Positions 37,732 through 47,500 of a stretch of DNA of 64,000 nucleotides are shown here, in pieces. How positions within the stretch are numbered: position 1 is the stretch's first letter; the number at the start of each line of letters is the position of its first letter. This DNA comes from Variovorax sp. CF313. GTDB taxonomy: Bacteria; Pseudomonadota; Gammaproteobacteria; Burkholderiales; Burkholderiaceae_C. The position numbers were made by a program, and so were the translations under genes. The notes below the pieces were generated by a model. That model did no database searches. It saw only the letters and a program-made list of their open reading frames with translations, and had not been told where the DNA came from. The stretch is taken from the NCBI RefSeq assembly GCF_000282635.1, contig NZ_AKIW01000020.1, forward strand, positions 62,001 to 126,000, written 5' to 3'.

Positions 37732-38358
37732 TCAGCCCGGCCGGCGCGCCATCAGCGCCCAGATGCCGGCCGCGCCCAGCAGCGAGCCACCCGCGAAGTT
37801 GAAGCGCCGCTGCGCGCGCGGCGATGACAGCAGCCTGCGCGCCGAGCCCGCGAACACCGCATAGAGCGTGGCATTGGTCGCTGCCATCACGACGAAGGTG
37901 ACGGCCAGCACCCACAACTGGTACGTGACATTGGCCGCCGGGCTGATGAACTGCGGCAGGAAGGCCACGAAGAACACGATGCCCTTCGGGTTCAGCGCCG
38001 TCACCAGGTAGGTGTTGGCGAACAGGCGCAGCCGCGAGGCGGGCGCGGCCGGCGCGGCGATTTCGGTGGACGAGATGCCCGCGCGCAGCAGCTTGATGCC
38101 GAGGTACAGCAGGTACAGCCCGCCCACCCACTTGACCACCGTGAACCAGAAGGCCGAGGTGGCCAGCAGCGCACCCAGCCCCAGCAGCGACACCACCAGA
38201 GCGGTCGAGTCGCCGAGCGCCACGGCCGCCACCAGCGGCACGTTGGCACGGCGCCCGTGCGACATCGAATAGCTGATGACAGTGAGGATGGTCGGCCCCG
38301 GAATGACCAGCATGACGGCGGAGGCCGCGACGAAAGCGAGCCAGAGTTCGATAGGCAT
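37732..38358 (-). CDS. LysE/RhtB-family amino-acid exporter
   Basis: This 208-residue inner-membrane protein has five to six hydrophobic helices. The family signature VIPGPTILTVISYSMSHGRR (about residues 18-37) lies in the first loop and TALNPKGIVFFVAFLPQFI in the middle. Members export amino acids or homoserine-lactone-like compounds. It stands alone on its strand, converging with the lipoprotein gene across a two-way terminator. Substrate not predictable. Confidence 0.9.
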   Translation of the reverse strand: MPIELWLAFVAASAVMLVIPGPTILTVISYSMSHGRRANVPLVAAVALGDSTALVVSLLGLGALLATSAFWFTVVKWVGGLYLLYLGIKLLRAGISSTEIAAPAAPASRLRLFANTYLVTALNPKGIVFFVAFLPQFISPAANVTYQLWVLAVTFVVMAATNATLYAVFAGSARRLLSSPRAQRRFNFAGGSLLGAAGIWALMARRPG

Positions 38359-38412
38359 GGGTTGTGTTCCTGTGTGGCTGTTGGTTGGATGGAGGCTGTC
38401 GCTTGTCTTCTA

Positions 38413-38691
38413 TCATGCAGGGCTGTTGCCGAAGCGCAGGGCCGCGCGGGCCTTGGCGCGTTCGGCCTCGACGTCCCGGTCGCGCGGCTCGGCCGTGGTG
38501 ACCAGCGATTCGATCAGCCGAGCCGCGGTGGCGGCCACTTCATCGACCGCGCGCCCGAAGGCTTCCTCATTGGCCTTGGACGGCACGCTGAAGCCGCTGA
38601 GCTTGCGCACGAATTGCAGCGCCGCGGCACGAATTTCCTGCTCGGTGGCGGGCGGCTCGAAGTTGTAGAGGGTCTTGATGCTGCGGCACAT
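38413..38691 (-). CDS. DUF2277 family protein
   Basis: This 92-residue cytoplasmic protein begins MCRSIKTLYNFEPPATEQEI, the characteristic DUF2277 start. The Cys2-Arg-Ser-Ile opening and the following EIRAAALQFVRKLSGFSVPS segment are strongly conserved in the family. It is mostly helical with a charged C-terminus (AEPRDRDVEAERAKARAAL). The family is widespread but uncharacterised. It lies downstream of the amidase operon on the same strand (31-base gap), so read-through expression is possible. Confidence 0.88.
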   Translation of the reverse strand: MCRSIKTLYNFEPPATEQEIRAAALQFVRKLSGFSVPSKANEEAFGRAVDEVAATAARLIESLVTTAEPRDRDVEAERAKARAALRFGNSPA

Positions 38692-38722
38692 GGGTGCTCT
38701 CCATTCGACGACGCCATCCAGT

Positions 38723-40114
38723 CTAGCGAAGGAGGGCCATGGCGTGAGAGTCGTAGTAGATGCCATCGATGTGGCGCAGCACGGGCTCGGCAGCCAGCGC
38801 CGCCGCCGCCAGCCGCGCATCGTCGCCGTGCACCGACGCCAGCATCAGCCCCACCGGCAGTTCGCCCGGCGCATGGCATGGCAGGCTGAAGGCGCAGCCG
38901 TCAAGCAGGTTGATCGCGAAGGTGTTGCGCAGCAGCAGGCCGTTGGCCTTGAAGAAGGCCGCGTCTTCCGCCAGCGCATCGATGGGCGGCGCGACGATGG
39001 GCACGGTCGGACACACGAGGGCGTCGAAGCCTTCGATGGCGCGTTCGACGCGGCCGATCCAGTCGCGCCGGCGGTCTTGCATGGCGATGTAGTCGGCGGC
39101 GCGTACTTCAGTGCCGAGCGCGATGCGGGCGGCCACGCGCGAATCGAAGCCGCTGCGCTTTGCGGCGAAGCGCTCGCGATGCACCGCGGAGGCCTCGACC
39201 GGAGAGAAGCCGCCGGGCGCGTTGACGGTCGCGATCTCGGCGAGTTCGGCCAGCGTGATGTCCACGATCTGCGCACCCGCCGCCGAGAGCGCCTGCAGCG
39301 CGCGGTCGAAGGCGCGCGCCACCGCGGGCTCGATGTCGTCGAACATCAGCGTGCGCGGCACGGCCAGGCGCATGCCCTGCAGCGGACGGCGGCGCACCGC
39401 GAGCGGCGCGTCGGCAATGGCGGCATCGGCGATCAGGCAGTCTTCCACGCTGCGTGCCATGGCGCACACCGTGTCGAGCGAGCGCGCGAGCTCGAAGGCG
39501 CCCGTGCGCGGCACGCGCGACTGCGTGCTCTTGAAGCCGACCAGGCCGCACAGCGCGGCGGGGATGCGGATCGAGCCGCCCGTGTCCGAGCCCAGCCCAG
39601 CCACCGCGAGCCCGAGCGCCACCGACACTGCAGCGCCGGACGACGAACCGCCCGGAATGCGCGGCGTCTGTGCATCGGCCGGGTTGCGCGGCGTGCCGTA
39701 GTGCGGGTTGATGCCCACGCCGGAAAACGCGAACTCCGTCATGTTGGTCTTGCCGACGATGGCCGCACCCTGTGCGCGCAGCCGCGCCACGGCGGTCGCG
39801 TCGTGCGCCGCCGGCGCTTCGCCCGCGCAGACGGCGGAGCCCGCCATGGTGGTTTCGCCGGCCACGTCGTACAGGTCTTTCACCGACACCGGCAGCCCGG
39901 CGAGCGGGGCGGTCTCGACGCCGGCCTTGCGCGCCGCATCGGCATGGCGCGCGGCGGCGCGGGCTGCGTCGGCGTAAAGGCGCGTGAAGACATGCTGTGC
40001 AGCAGGCTGTTCAGCCGCTTCGAGCACCTCGTCGATCAGCGCCTCGTGCGACAGCTCGCCGCGCGCGATGCGCTCGCGCAGCGCCGTGATGGTGTTGCCG
40101 TTCTTCATCGTCAT
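38723..40114 (-). CDS. amidase signature family hydrolase
   Basis: This 463-residue amidase has the Ser-cisSer-Lys triad placed as in the family: K79 in SVKDLYDVAG, S157 in GGSSSGAAV and nucleophile S181 in DTGGSIRIP. It hydrolyses an amide to an acid and ammonia; the substrate is unknown. It is nearest to amidases of the AtzF/aryl-amide group and is not GatA, since no gatB or gatC is present. ATG 40114 is preferred because it overlaps the DUF2848 stop as ATGA. It is the last enzyme gene of the LysR-linked operon (DUF4286-like, MFS, DUF2848, amidase). Confidence 0.9.
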   Translation of the reverse strand: MTMKNGNTITALRERIARGELSHEALIDEVLEAAEQPAAQHVFTRLYADAARAAARHADAARKAGVETAPLAGLPVSVKDLYDVAGETTMAGSAVCAGEAPAAHDATAVARLRAQGAAIVGKTNMTEFAFSGVGINPHYGTPRNPADAQTPRIPGGSSSGAAVSVALGLAVAGLGSDTGGSIRIPAALCGLVGFKSTQSRVPRTGAFELARSLDTVCAMARSVEDCLIADAAIADAPLAVRRRPLQGMRLAVPRTLMFDDIEPAVARAFDRALQALSAAGAQIVDITLAELAEIATVNAPGGFSPVEASAVHRERFAAKRSGFDSRVAARIALGTEVRAADYIAMQDRRRDWIGRVERAIEGFDALVCPTVPIVAPPIDALAEDAAFFKANGLLLRNTFAINLLDGCAFSLPCHAPGELPVGLMLASVHGDDARLAAAALAAEPVLRHIDGIYYDSHAMALLR

Positions 40115-40845
40115 GCCACCACCGGCAGTGCTTCCACCGCGTAGCGATGCACGATGCGGCGCTGCAGCTTCGGGTCGTGCAGCTCGATCTCCATCTGCGT
40201 CGCGGGCCGGATGCCTTCGCCCTTGGCGTTGGGCAGCGCGCCCAGTGTGCCGCAGGTCATGAAGAGGCCCTCGGGAACCGCATCGGCACCGGGCATGCCG
40301 TCGCGCAGGCCCGCCAGCGGGCGGATCGATGCAAGCGTGCCGCGCTGGTAGTCGACCCAACGGCCGTCCTCCAGGATGCGCGAGCGCAGCTCCAGCGTGT
40401 CCTGGTGCGCCTGCACGTCGCGCCAGCGCCATGCGGTCTCGGCCACGGGCTTGGCGCACATCTGCTTCGACACCGCCACCGAGTAGCTCTCGACCTGCCG
40501 GTCGGTGTGGTCCGAGGCCACGCTCAGCCACCACTCGCCCTGCGAGAAGAAGAGCACCGGCTCGGCCTCGCCGGAGCTCTGGTCGCCCAGCGCCTCGATG
40601 GTGGGCGATTGCGTCAGCAGCTGGGCTGCCACGCGGTAGTACAGCGGCACGCTCGAAGGACGCGGCACGCCGAGCGCGGCCAGCTCCTCGATGTGGTGCT
40701 CGATGGCGGCGATGTCGCGCCCGGTCCAGCCCGCTACCACCAGCGCGCGCGGCGCGACGAGGTGCAAGGCGGTGGAGCGCGTGCCGTCGTCGGCGATGCT
40801 CTCGCAGGCGAAGCGCAGGCGGGAATTCGTATTGCTCGTCGTCAT
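40111..40845 (-). CDS. DUF2848 family protein (FAH-like)
   Basis: This 244-residue cytoplasmic protein belongs to the DUF2848 family. The C-terminal blocks ALFMTCGTLGAL-like (GLFMTCGTLGALPNAKGEG), QMEIELHDPKLQRRIVHRY and central SDHTDRQVE support this. The fold is thought to resemble fumarylacetoacetate hydrolases, which cleave C-C bonds or hydrate enol acids, but no substrate is known. Such genes repeatedly occur with amidases and organic-acid transporters, as here. It is coupled to the amidase by an ATGA overlap and follows the MFS gene by 3 bases. Confidence 0.85.
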   Translation of the reverse strand: MTTSNTNSRLRFACESIADDGTRSTALHLVAPRALVVAGWTGRDIAAIEHHIEELAALGVPRPSSVPLYYRVAAQLLTQSPTIEALGDQSSGEAEPVLFFSQGEWWLSVASDHTDRQVESYSVAVSKQMCAKPVAETAWRWRDVQAHQDTLELRSRILEDGRWVDYQRGTLASIRPLAGLRDGMPGADAVPEGLFMTCGTLGALPNAKGEGIRPATQMEIELHDPKLQRRIVHRYAVEALPVVA

Positions 40846-40848
40846 CGG

Positions 40849-42177
40849 TCAGCTCTCCAGCGGGCGCTTGGCGGTTTCGCGCGCCACCACCAGGGCGATC
40901 AGCGTCACGCACAGCGCGGCCACGACGTAGAACGACACGGCCACTGTGCTGCCCCAGGACTTGAACAGGCTCGCGATGATCAGCGGCGCGAAGCCGCCGC
41001 CCACGATGCCGGCCAGCGTGTAGGCCAGCGAGGCGCCCGCGTAGCGCACGCGGCCGGGGAACTGCTCGGTGACGAAGGCGGCCTGCGGGCCGTACATCAT
41101 CGCGTGGATCAGCAGGCCCACCACCACCGCCGCGCAGATCGCGACCGGGTGCGCGCTGTTCATCAGCACGAAGAACACGAAGGCCCAGACCATGCCCAGC
41201 AGCGCGCCGGCGATGTAGACCGGGCGGCGGCCGATGCGGTCGGAGAGGCTGCCGAACCACGGCACCGCGATCGCGTTGCAGGCCGCGCCGATCATCGTGG
41301 CGGTGAGCGCCAGCGGGCGCGACAGGTGCAGCACCGTCGTCACGTAGGTCAGCGTGAACACCACCACCAGCGCATACAGCACGTCGGAGCCGATGCGCGA
41401 GCCGCCGGCCACCAGCAGGCGGCGCCAGTGCTGCGTGAGCACTTCCTTGATGGGCGTCTTGGCGGTGGCCTTCTTCTCTTCCATCTCGCGGAAGACGGGC
41501 GTCTCGTCCACGCCCCGGCGCAGCCACAGGCCGAACAGCACCAGCGCGACGCTGGAGATGAAGGGAATGCGCCAGCCCCAGCTCTGGAAGTCCTCAGGGC
41601 TCAGCCAGGCCGACACGATGGCGATGAAGCCGGTGCCGATCAGCGTGCCGCACGACGGGCCGACCTGCGTGAACGAGGCATTGCGGCCGCGCTCGTCGGG
41701 CTTGCCGTGCTCCATCGACAGCAGCACCGCGCCGGCCCATTCGCCGCCGAGCGCCACGCCCTGCACGAAGCGCAGCGCCACCAGCGCGACGGGTGCCCAG
41801 ATGCCCCAGTTCGCATAGGTGGGCAACAGGCCCATCAGGCCGGTGGACACGCCCATGATGACCAGCGTGGCCACCAGCACGAAGCGCCGGCCCAACCGGT
41901 CGCCGAGGTGGCCGAACACCACGCCGCCCAGCGGGCGCGAGATGTAGCCGACCGCGTAGGTCGAGAACGCGAGGATGGTGCCGGTGAGCGGGTCGAACGA
42001 GGGGAAGAACACCGCGTTGAAGACCAGCGCCGCCATGATGTTGTAGACGGTGAAGTCGTACCACTCCAGCGTGGTGCCGATGGAGCTGGCCATGGCCAGC
42101 CGGCCCATCTTCGCGGAGGCCGGCGCGGCCTGCCCGGGTGCCACGGAAGCCGCGGCGGGAAGAACATGTTCGGTCAT
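40849..42177 (-). CDS. MFS transporter, metabolite:H+ symporter type
   Basis: This 442-residue, 12-helix transporter of the MHS group (ShiA, KgtP, ProP relatives) has GTTLEWYDFTVYNIMAALVF in helix 1 and GGVVFGHLGDRLGRR in the 2-3 loop. The group motif GGEWAGAVLLSMEH and RIPFISSVALVLFG follow. It imports a small organic acid with protons and presumably feeds the DUF2848/amidase pathway encoded immediately downstream. The gap to the DUF4286-like gene upstream is 53 bases. Substrate unknown. Confidence 0.92.
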   Translation of the reverse strand: MTEHVLPAAASVAPGQAAPASAKMGRLAMASSIGTTLEWYDFTVYNIMAALVFNAVFFPSFDPLTGTILAFSTYAVGYISRPLGGVVFGHLGDRLGRRFVLVATLVIMGVSTGLMGLLPTYANWGIWAPVALVALRFVQGVALGGEWAGAVLLSMEHGKPDERGRNASFTQVGPSCGTLIGTGFIAIVSAWLSPEDFQSWGWRIPFISSVALVLFGLWLRRGVDETPVFREMEEKKATAKTPIKEVLTQHWRRLLVAGGSRIGSDVLYALVVVFTLTYVTTVLHLSRPLALTATMIGAACNAIAVPWFGSLSDRIGRRPVYIAGALLGMVWAFVFFVLMNSAHPVAICAAVVVGLLIHAMMYGPQAAFVTEQFPGRVRYAGASLAYTLAGIVGGGFAPLIIASLFKSWGSTVAVSFYVVAALCVTLIALVVARETAKRPLES

Positions 42178-42230
42178 TGGATGCCTTTGTTCGGTGAGGG
42201 GGGATGTGTGGGGGACAGAGGTCTGCTGTT

Positions 42231-42875
42231 TCAGGCCAGCTCGGCCGCGGTCAGCTTCCAGCCGAGCGCGAGCAGCCAGCCGCTGGCGGGATCGGCGTCG
42301 AATGCGGCGGCGGCCGTGGCGCGCGCGGCGCGGGCCGCGCCTTCGCTGCTGGTTTCGATCACCAGCAGCGGCTGAAGGACGCGGCCTTCGGTGGATTCGC
42401 GCGGCAGCGGCGTGCTGAGCGCAGCGTCGGGCACGAGCAGGTACGACTGCACGAAGCCTGCCTGCTCCTTCTTCAGCTGCGCGCTGGTGCTGGCGGCGGC
42501 TGCCACCTGGGCTTCGGCATCGGCGGCGGGCGCCAGGGGGAGCACGGCCACGTGGCTGCCGCTGCCGAAGCCGGTGACGGCACGCACGGCGCACACGCGG
42601 CGCATCGGCTGGCGCATGCGATCGAGGTTGGAGACCGACCACGGCGTCTGCTTCTCGAATGCGGCGCGGTAGCCGGGCGAGCCGAACACCGCCAGCGACT
42701 CGGTGCGGTACAGCCCCAGGTACTTGCGGCCGCCTTCGAGCGAGAAGTAGCGCGCGCCCGAGAGAAAGCCGGGAATGCGCACGCGCTCTTCCACATGCTC
42801 CAGGTCGTACCAGCGGTTGAAGTCGGCCTCGTCGGCGGGCTCGACGTCGGAGGCGACGAACAGCAGGCCGTTCAC
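42231..42875 (-). CDS. DUF4286/EthD-like dimeric alpha-beta barrel protein
   Basis: This 214-residue protein has the pattern of small dimeric alpha-beta barrel (DABB) proteins. It opens with GLLFVASDVEPADEADFNRW, followed by YDLEHVEERVRIPGF, ARYFSLEGG and YLGLYRTESL. A second, more diverged half follows. The only in-frame start is GTG 42875, reached through a run of CAG units. A 16-codon leader frame (ATG 42922) ends in a TGA that overlaps this GTG, so translation may be coupled. It is the first gene of the MFS-DUF2848-amidase operon and may modify or bind the pathway's substrate. Confidence 0.75.
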   Translation of the reverse strand: MNGLLFVASDVEPADEADFNRWYDLEHVEERVRIPGFLSGARYFSLEGGRKYLGLYRTESLAVFGSPGYRAAFEKQTPWSVSNLDRMRQPMRRVCAVRAVTGFGSGSHVAVLPLAPAADAEAQVAAAASTSAQLKKEQAGFVQSYLLVPDAALSTPLPRESTEGRVLQPLLVIETSSEGAARAARATAAAAFDADPASGWLLALGWKLTAAELA

Positions 42876-42892
42876 TGCTGCTGCTGCTGCTG
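42875..42892. repeat. (CTG)6 trinucleotide repeat at a start codon
   Basis: Six uninterrupted CTG units (CAG on the minus strand) end at the GTG start of the DUF4286-like gene. Because unit length is three, slippage would not shift the frame, but it would change the length of the leader peptide poly-Gln and the spacing of signals before the start. Confidence 0.7.
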
Positions 42893-43029
42893 TTGCGGAA
42901 GAAAGGGAGTCAGGGGGGGCATGACGGCGAAAGAGGAGCGGGCCTTCGAAAAAATGAAGGCGCGATCTTCCGCCGCGTGGTCGGGCTGTCACAAACGAGT
43001 TTTTCTGGGCGACAGCCACAAGAATTACT

Positions 43030-43046
43030 GGCCCCTTTTCGGGGCC
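43030..43046 (-). terminator. GC hairpin downstream of the LysR gene
   Basis: GGCCCC and GGGGCC form a 6-base stem around a 5-base loop (TTTTC on the plus strand), 20 bases after the lysR stop. No U-run follows on the minus strand. It may attenuate read-through or protect the lysR mRNA end; as an intrinsic terminator it is weak. Confidence 0.35.
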
Positions 43047-43066
43047 GAAATGCGCCATCTCGAGGG

Positions 43067-43984
43067 TTAAGCCTCTGTGGTCGCGCTCCAGGTTGGTGCG
43101 ATGGCCGAGGTGGTGAACTGGTCGGAGGCCCGGCAGGCCAGCTCGGCCACGAGCCGGATGGCGTCGGAGTCGGCGGCTTCCAGGTGGCTCACCACGATGC
43201 GCTGGGGCGAGATGAGCGCGTCGCACTCGATGATCTTCACGTCGCCGATGGCCACGTATTCGTAGCAGGGCGGCAGCGGCACCAGCGCGTTGCCGAAGCC
43301 CGCCTTCACCAGCCGCGCCAGCGCCGAGATCGAGCTCACGCAGTGCACCTTGCCCAGCGGAATGCCCGCCGCGCGGAACAGGTTCTTCAACGCCTCGTGC
43401 GGCTGCGAGCCGGGGCTCATCGTGAGCACAGGCTGGCGCAGGAGCTGCTCGACGGTCTGCACGGGCTCCGCACCGGGCGCGCCCACCCAGCCCATGGACA
43501 TCGGCAGGCAGGGTGTGCTCACGATGCCCGCGCCGGCGATGTGGTCGGTCTGCAGCGCGATGTCGAGCGCGCCCTCGCGCAGGCCGCGATGCAGCGCCAG
43601 AGTGGTCTCGGAGGTGAGCTGCACCTCGATGCCCGGATAGGTGGAGCGCAGGTTGGTGAGAAAGCCCAGCAGCCAGGTGTGGACCACGGTCTCGATGGCG
43701 CCGATGCGCACCAGCCCGAGGATGTCTTCCCGCGGCCGGCCGAGCGAGACGATCTCGCGCCGCAGCTCCAGCAGGCGCTCGCCGTAGTCCATCAGCCGCA
43801 CGCCCACGGGCGTGAGCCGCAGTTCGCGCGCGTCGCGTTCGAACAGGCGCGCGCCGATGTCTTCTTCGAGGGAGGCGACGCGGTTGGACACCGCCGCTTG
43901 CGTGATGTGGAGCCGGTCGCTCGCCGCGCGGAAGCTGCCGAGCCGGGCGGCCCAGAGGAAGGCTTCTACAAATCTTGTGTTCAT
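43067..43984 (-). CDS. LysR-family regulator of the amidase operon
   Basis: This 305-residue protein has an N-terminal winged helix (GSFRAASDRLHITQAAVSNR, about 14-33, then VASLEEDIG) and a PBP2-type effector domain. It lies upstream of, and on the same strand as, the DUF4286/MFS/DUF2848/amidase genes, with 191 bases between its stop and the first operon start. It most likely activates that operon. An unusually GC-only hairpin (43030-43046) follows its stop. The effector is probably the operon's substrate. Confidence 0.88.
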   Translation of the reverse strand: MNTRFVEAFLWAARLGSFRAASDRLHITQAAVSNRVASLEEDIGARLFERDARELRLTPVGVRLMDYGERLLELRREIVSLGRPREDILGLVRIGAIETVVHTWLLGFLTNLRSTYPGIEVQLTSETTLALHRGLREGALDIALQTDHIAGAGIVSTPCLPMSMGWVGAPGAEPVQTVEQLLRQPVLTMSPGSQPHEALKNLFRAAGIPLGKVHCVSSISALARLVKAGFGNALVPLPPCYEYVAIGDVKIIECDALISPQRIVVSHLEAADSDAIRLVAELACRASDQFTTSAIAPTWSATTEA

Positions 43985-44086
43985 GAGGGCACCTGCGGGG
44001 CATTCTGCCCGCATCGCGCCCACAGGAGAACTTGCTTCCTACTTGTGCCTGCGTGTGGAAGGCTGCCGGCGCGGCGCCATCGGCGC

Positions 44087-44455
44087 TTATTCGCCGGTGT
44101 CGTAGAAGAACTCTTCCCGCACGATCTTCCCGTCCCTGACGGTGTAGAGCGCCATTTCTTCCATCGTGAAGCGGTGGCCATTGGACTTCATGGTCACGTC
44201 GAAGCGGAAGCCGACAATGAAGCGGTCGCCATGCGGCCATGGGCCTGCGACCTGCGCGGAATGCACCTCGTGGTTGGCGACCCACCAATCGCCCTTGGCC
44301 TTGATGGCCGCAAGGCCGGCCGCCTCGCGCGCCTGGCCGGGCGGCGCGCCGGCCTCGACGCTCACGGCCTCGGGTGCGTAGAGCACCTTGGCATCCTCGT
44401 ATTTACCTTCCTTGCACAGCGCCACGAGCTTGTTGGCGATCTCCAGGGTGTCCAT
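44087..44455 (-). CDS. SnoaL/NTF2-like protein
   Basis: This 122-residue protein has the SnoaL-like NTF2 fold pattern. It starts MDTLEIANKLVALCKEGKYE (a helical start), then has DRFIVGFRFDVTMKSNGHRF and the C-terminal ALYTVRDGKIVREEFFYD, a strand pair very typical of this fold. It could be a small isomerase or hydrolase or a ligand binder. Start 44455 is fixed by GGAGAA seven bases upstream. It lies between the LysR gene and the fusion gene; no clear operon link. Confidence 0.8.
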   Translation of the reverse strand: MDTLEIANKLVALCKEGKYEDAKVLYAPEAVSVEAGAPPGQAREAAGLAAIKAKGDWWVANHEVHSAQVAGPWPHGDRFIVGFRFDVTMKSNGHRFTMEEMALYTVRDGKIVREEFFYDTGE

Positions 44456-44549
44456 GCGTTTCTCCTGCACTGATCGAGGCGCGAGTGTAGGCCGGTGCGC
44501 CTGCCGAAGCTACATGCGTGTGTGTGTCTTCAGCAGGGGCCGGCTCGCT

Positions 44550-47500
44550 TCAGGTGCTGCTCCACCCCCCACCCAGGGCCTTGTAGAGGTTGACCATGTT
44601 CACGGCTTCCTTGAGCTGCAGCTCGATCAGCTGCTGCTGCTCGGAATAGAGCTCGCGCTGCGCATCCTGGCTGGAGAAGTAGTCTTCCAGGCCGCTGCGA
44701 AAGCGCGTGCGCGAGATGCGGGCCACGTTTTCCAGCGCCTGCACGCGGGACTGCTGCGCCTGCAGCTGCGGGCGCAGGTGGTCGCTGGCGATCAGCGCAT
44801 TGGCGGTTTCGCGGAAGGCCACTTGCGCGGCGGATTCGTACGAGGCCATCGCTGCCGCAAGCCGCTCTTCGCTGCCCGTGATGTTGGCCGAGCGGCGTCC
44901 CCAGTCGAACAGAGGCAGCGACACGCCGAGCACGCCGGCCCAGCTCCGGCTGCCGCTGCTCAGCAGCGTCGACAGCTCGCCGCTGACGCCGCCGGCGAGG
45001 GCCGTCAGCGAGATGGTCGGCAGCATGGCCGCCTTGGCCGCGCCGACGCCCGAGTTCGCAGCCTCGACGCGGGCATAGGCCGCGAGAAGGTCGGGCCGGC
45101 GCTGCAGCAGGCTGGACGGCAGGCCCGCCGCCACGGATTCCGTCGACTGTTCGGGCCAGGGGCGCGCGGCGCCGGTGTCCGGCGACACGGGCTGGCCCAC
45201 CAGCACGTTGAGCCCCTGCAGGTCCTGGGCAACGCGCATGCGGTATTCCTCCTGCCGCACGCGGGCGTTCTGCAGCAGCGACTGCGCGCGGAAGACGTCC
45301 AGCTGCGCCGCACCGCCCGCGGCCTTGGCGCGGCCGATCATGTCGGCGTTGGAAGACAGCGAGGCCTCGTTGGCACTGGCCAGGGCGAGCTGGGCGCGGT
45401 CGGCGCGCAGCGTGAGATACGCATTGGTCACTTCGCCTACCAGGCTCATGCGGGCTGCGGCGTAGTCCTTGTCGCCGGCCTCGGCGAGGGAGCCGCTTTG
45501 CTGGGCGGTGCTCTGCTGGCGGCCGAAGAAGTCGAGCTCGTACGACGTGACGCCGGCCTGCACGTCGAAGCTGTTCGAGATCCGCCCGTCGGACGGCACG
45601 TTCCCCACCGGGCTGAGCGAACCCTGTGTCGTGGTCTGGGCGCGCTGTGCATGGCTCGACAGCCCGATCTGCGGGAACAGCGAGGCACGGCTGCCCGCGT
45701 AGGCCGCGCGGGCTTCGCGCGCACGGGCCGCATAGACGCGCAGGTCGCGGTTCTGGTTCAGGGCAGTGGCGATCAGGCCGCGCAGTTCATCGTCCCGCAC
45801 GAAGCTGCGCCAGTCCGCGGGCTCCGATGCCGGCACCGCTTGGCCGGCGGGCCAGCTGGAAGGCACCGCCAGGTCGGGCTGCTTGAGCGGCGGCGTGAGG
45901 TTGCAGCCGCTCACCACCAGCAGGAGGCCGGCCGCCAGGACGAGCAGCGACAGCCGCAGGAACAGGCGCACGAAGCCGGCGCCAGGCGCACGGAACCCCG
46001 CACTCGCGAGCAGCGCCGAAGCCGCCCCCCACGGGCGCACCTGCACCGCGACGTGGCTCGGCAGCACGTTGAAGACATGGCTCACCAGTTGCTCGCGCTG
46101 CGTCTCGGTGCCGGCGAAGCGCAGCTCCGCGCTGGTGCGCCTGCGACCGGCGACGAGCGCGGGCAGCCAGCCCACCGCATCGACGTAGACCTCCAGGGCC
46201 TGCCCCACGCGCAAGCGTTTCAGCAGGGCGCCGCCTTCGAGCAGCGCCCCGTCCACGGCGATATTGACGAAGCGCGAATCGCCTTCGCCCGTCGCCGTGC
46301 GGACCCGCGTCGCGGCACGCCAGGGGAAGCGCTCTTCCTGGTCGGGCCGCGGCAGGTCGACGCAGGCGATGAGCGCGCCAAGGCACAGGATGAGCGCGAT
46401 GCCGGTCCACACCAGATTGAGCTGGTCGCCCGGCGTGAGCGCAGCGCCGCTCATGACGGCCGATGCACCGCCGCCCTGCAGTGCGACGAGCAGCCCGCCG
46501 AACACGGCGACCAGCTTCCAGTGCACCACTGTCTTGGAGCGGTCCAGGCCCTTGGCGGTCACCTTGAAGGGGTGGCCGAAGGGCTTCAGCATCGCGGCGA
46601 GCAGCGTGCTGGTGACGGCCATCGCCGCCACGAGCTGGCTCACCTCGCTGAACACGGGCAGGCAGCGCCGCTGGCTGATCCAGTAGCTGTAGGCCCAGAA
46701 CATCACGAGCGGCGGCAACCCGTAGGTTGCGAAGGCCTGCGGCGTCGCGTGGAAGACCGAGACGCCGGCATACCAGTACAACGCCGGCGCCACCATGATC
46801 ATCGCCATGAACGGCTTGCCCAGCCAGTGCAGGAGCCCGTGCAGGAAATGCAGCCGCGCCGACAGGCTGTAGCCCTTGCCGCGCAAGGGTCCCTGGGGCA
46901 GCAGCGCAAGCTGCACCGTGCCGAGGCACCAGCGGCTGCGCTGGTTGATGTAGTCGACGATGCTCTCGGCCGACAGGCCGTGCGAAAGACGTTCGCCCAG
47001 CCAGCGCGTGATGTGGCCATGCCGCAGCAGCAGGTAGGTGGTGTGGATGTCCTCGCAGACGCTGCCGACGGGGAAGCCGCCCGCGGCCGTGATCAGGTCG
47101 CGTCGCACGATGAACGAAGTGCCCACGCAGAAGGCCGAGTCCACGGCATCCTTCGCGGGCTGCAGCACGTCGAAGAACACGCGCTGCTCGTCGACCCAGC
47201 TGTTGGTGGCGCGCAGGTTGTGCTGGATAGGGTCGGCGTTGTAGTAGAACTGCGGCGTCTGCACCAGGCCCACCTTGGGATCGTCGAACAGGCCCAGCAT
47301 GCGGTAGGCGATCTGGCGCTGCGGCGCGAAGTCCGCGTCGAGCACCAGGATGAAAGGCGCGTTGGTCACCTCCGCCGACAGGCGCAGGCCGTTGTTGAGG
47401 TTGCCGGCCTTGGCGTGGCTGTTGTCGGGCCGCCGCGCGTAGTGCACGCCCCGGCGCTCGCAGTAGTCGCGCAGCCAGTCGCGGCGGGTGTCGTCCAGCA

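Noticed and set aside
42921..43070. A 49-codon plus-strand frame starting MTAKEERAFEKM behind a G-rich tract
   Set aside because: It lies antisense to the control region of the amidase operon with no recognisable homology; a purine-rich upstream tract alone is not enough.
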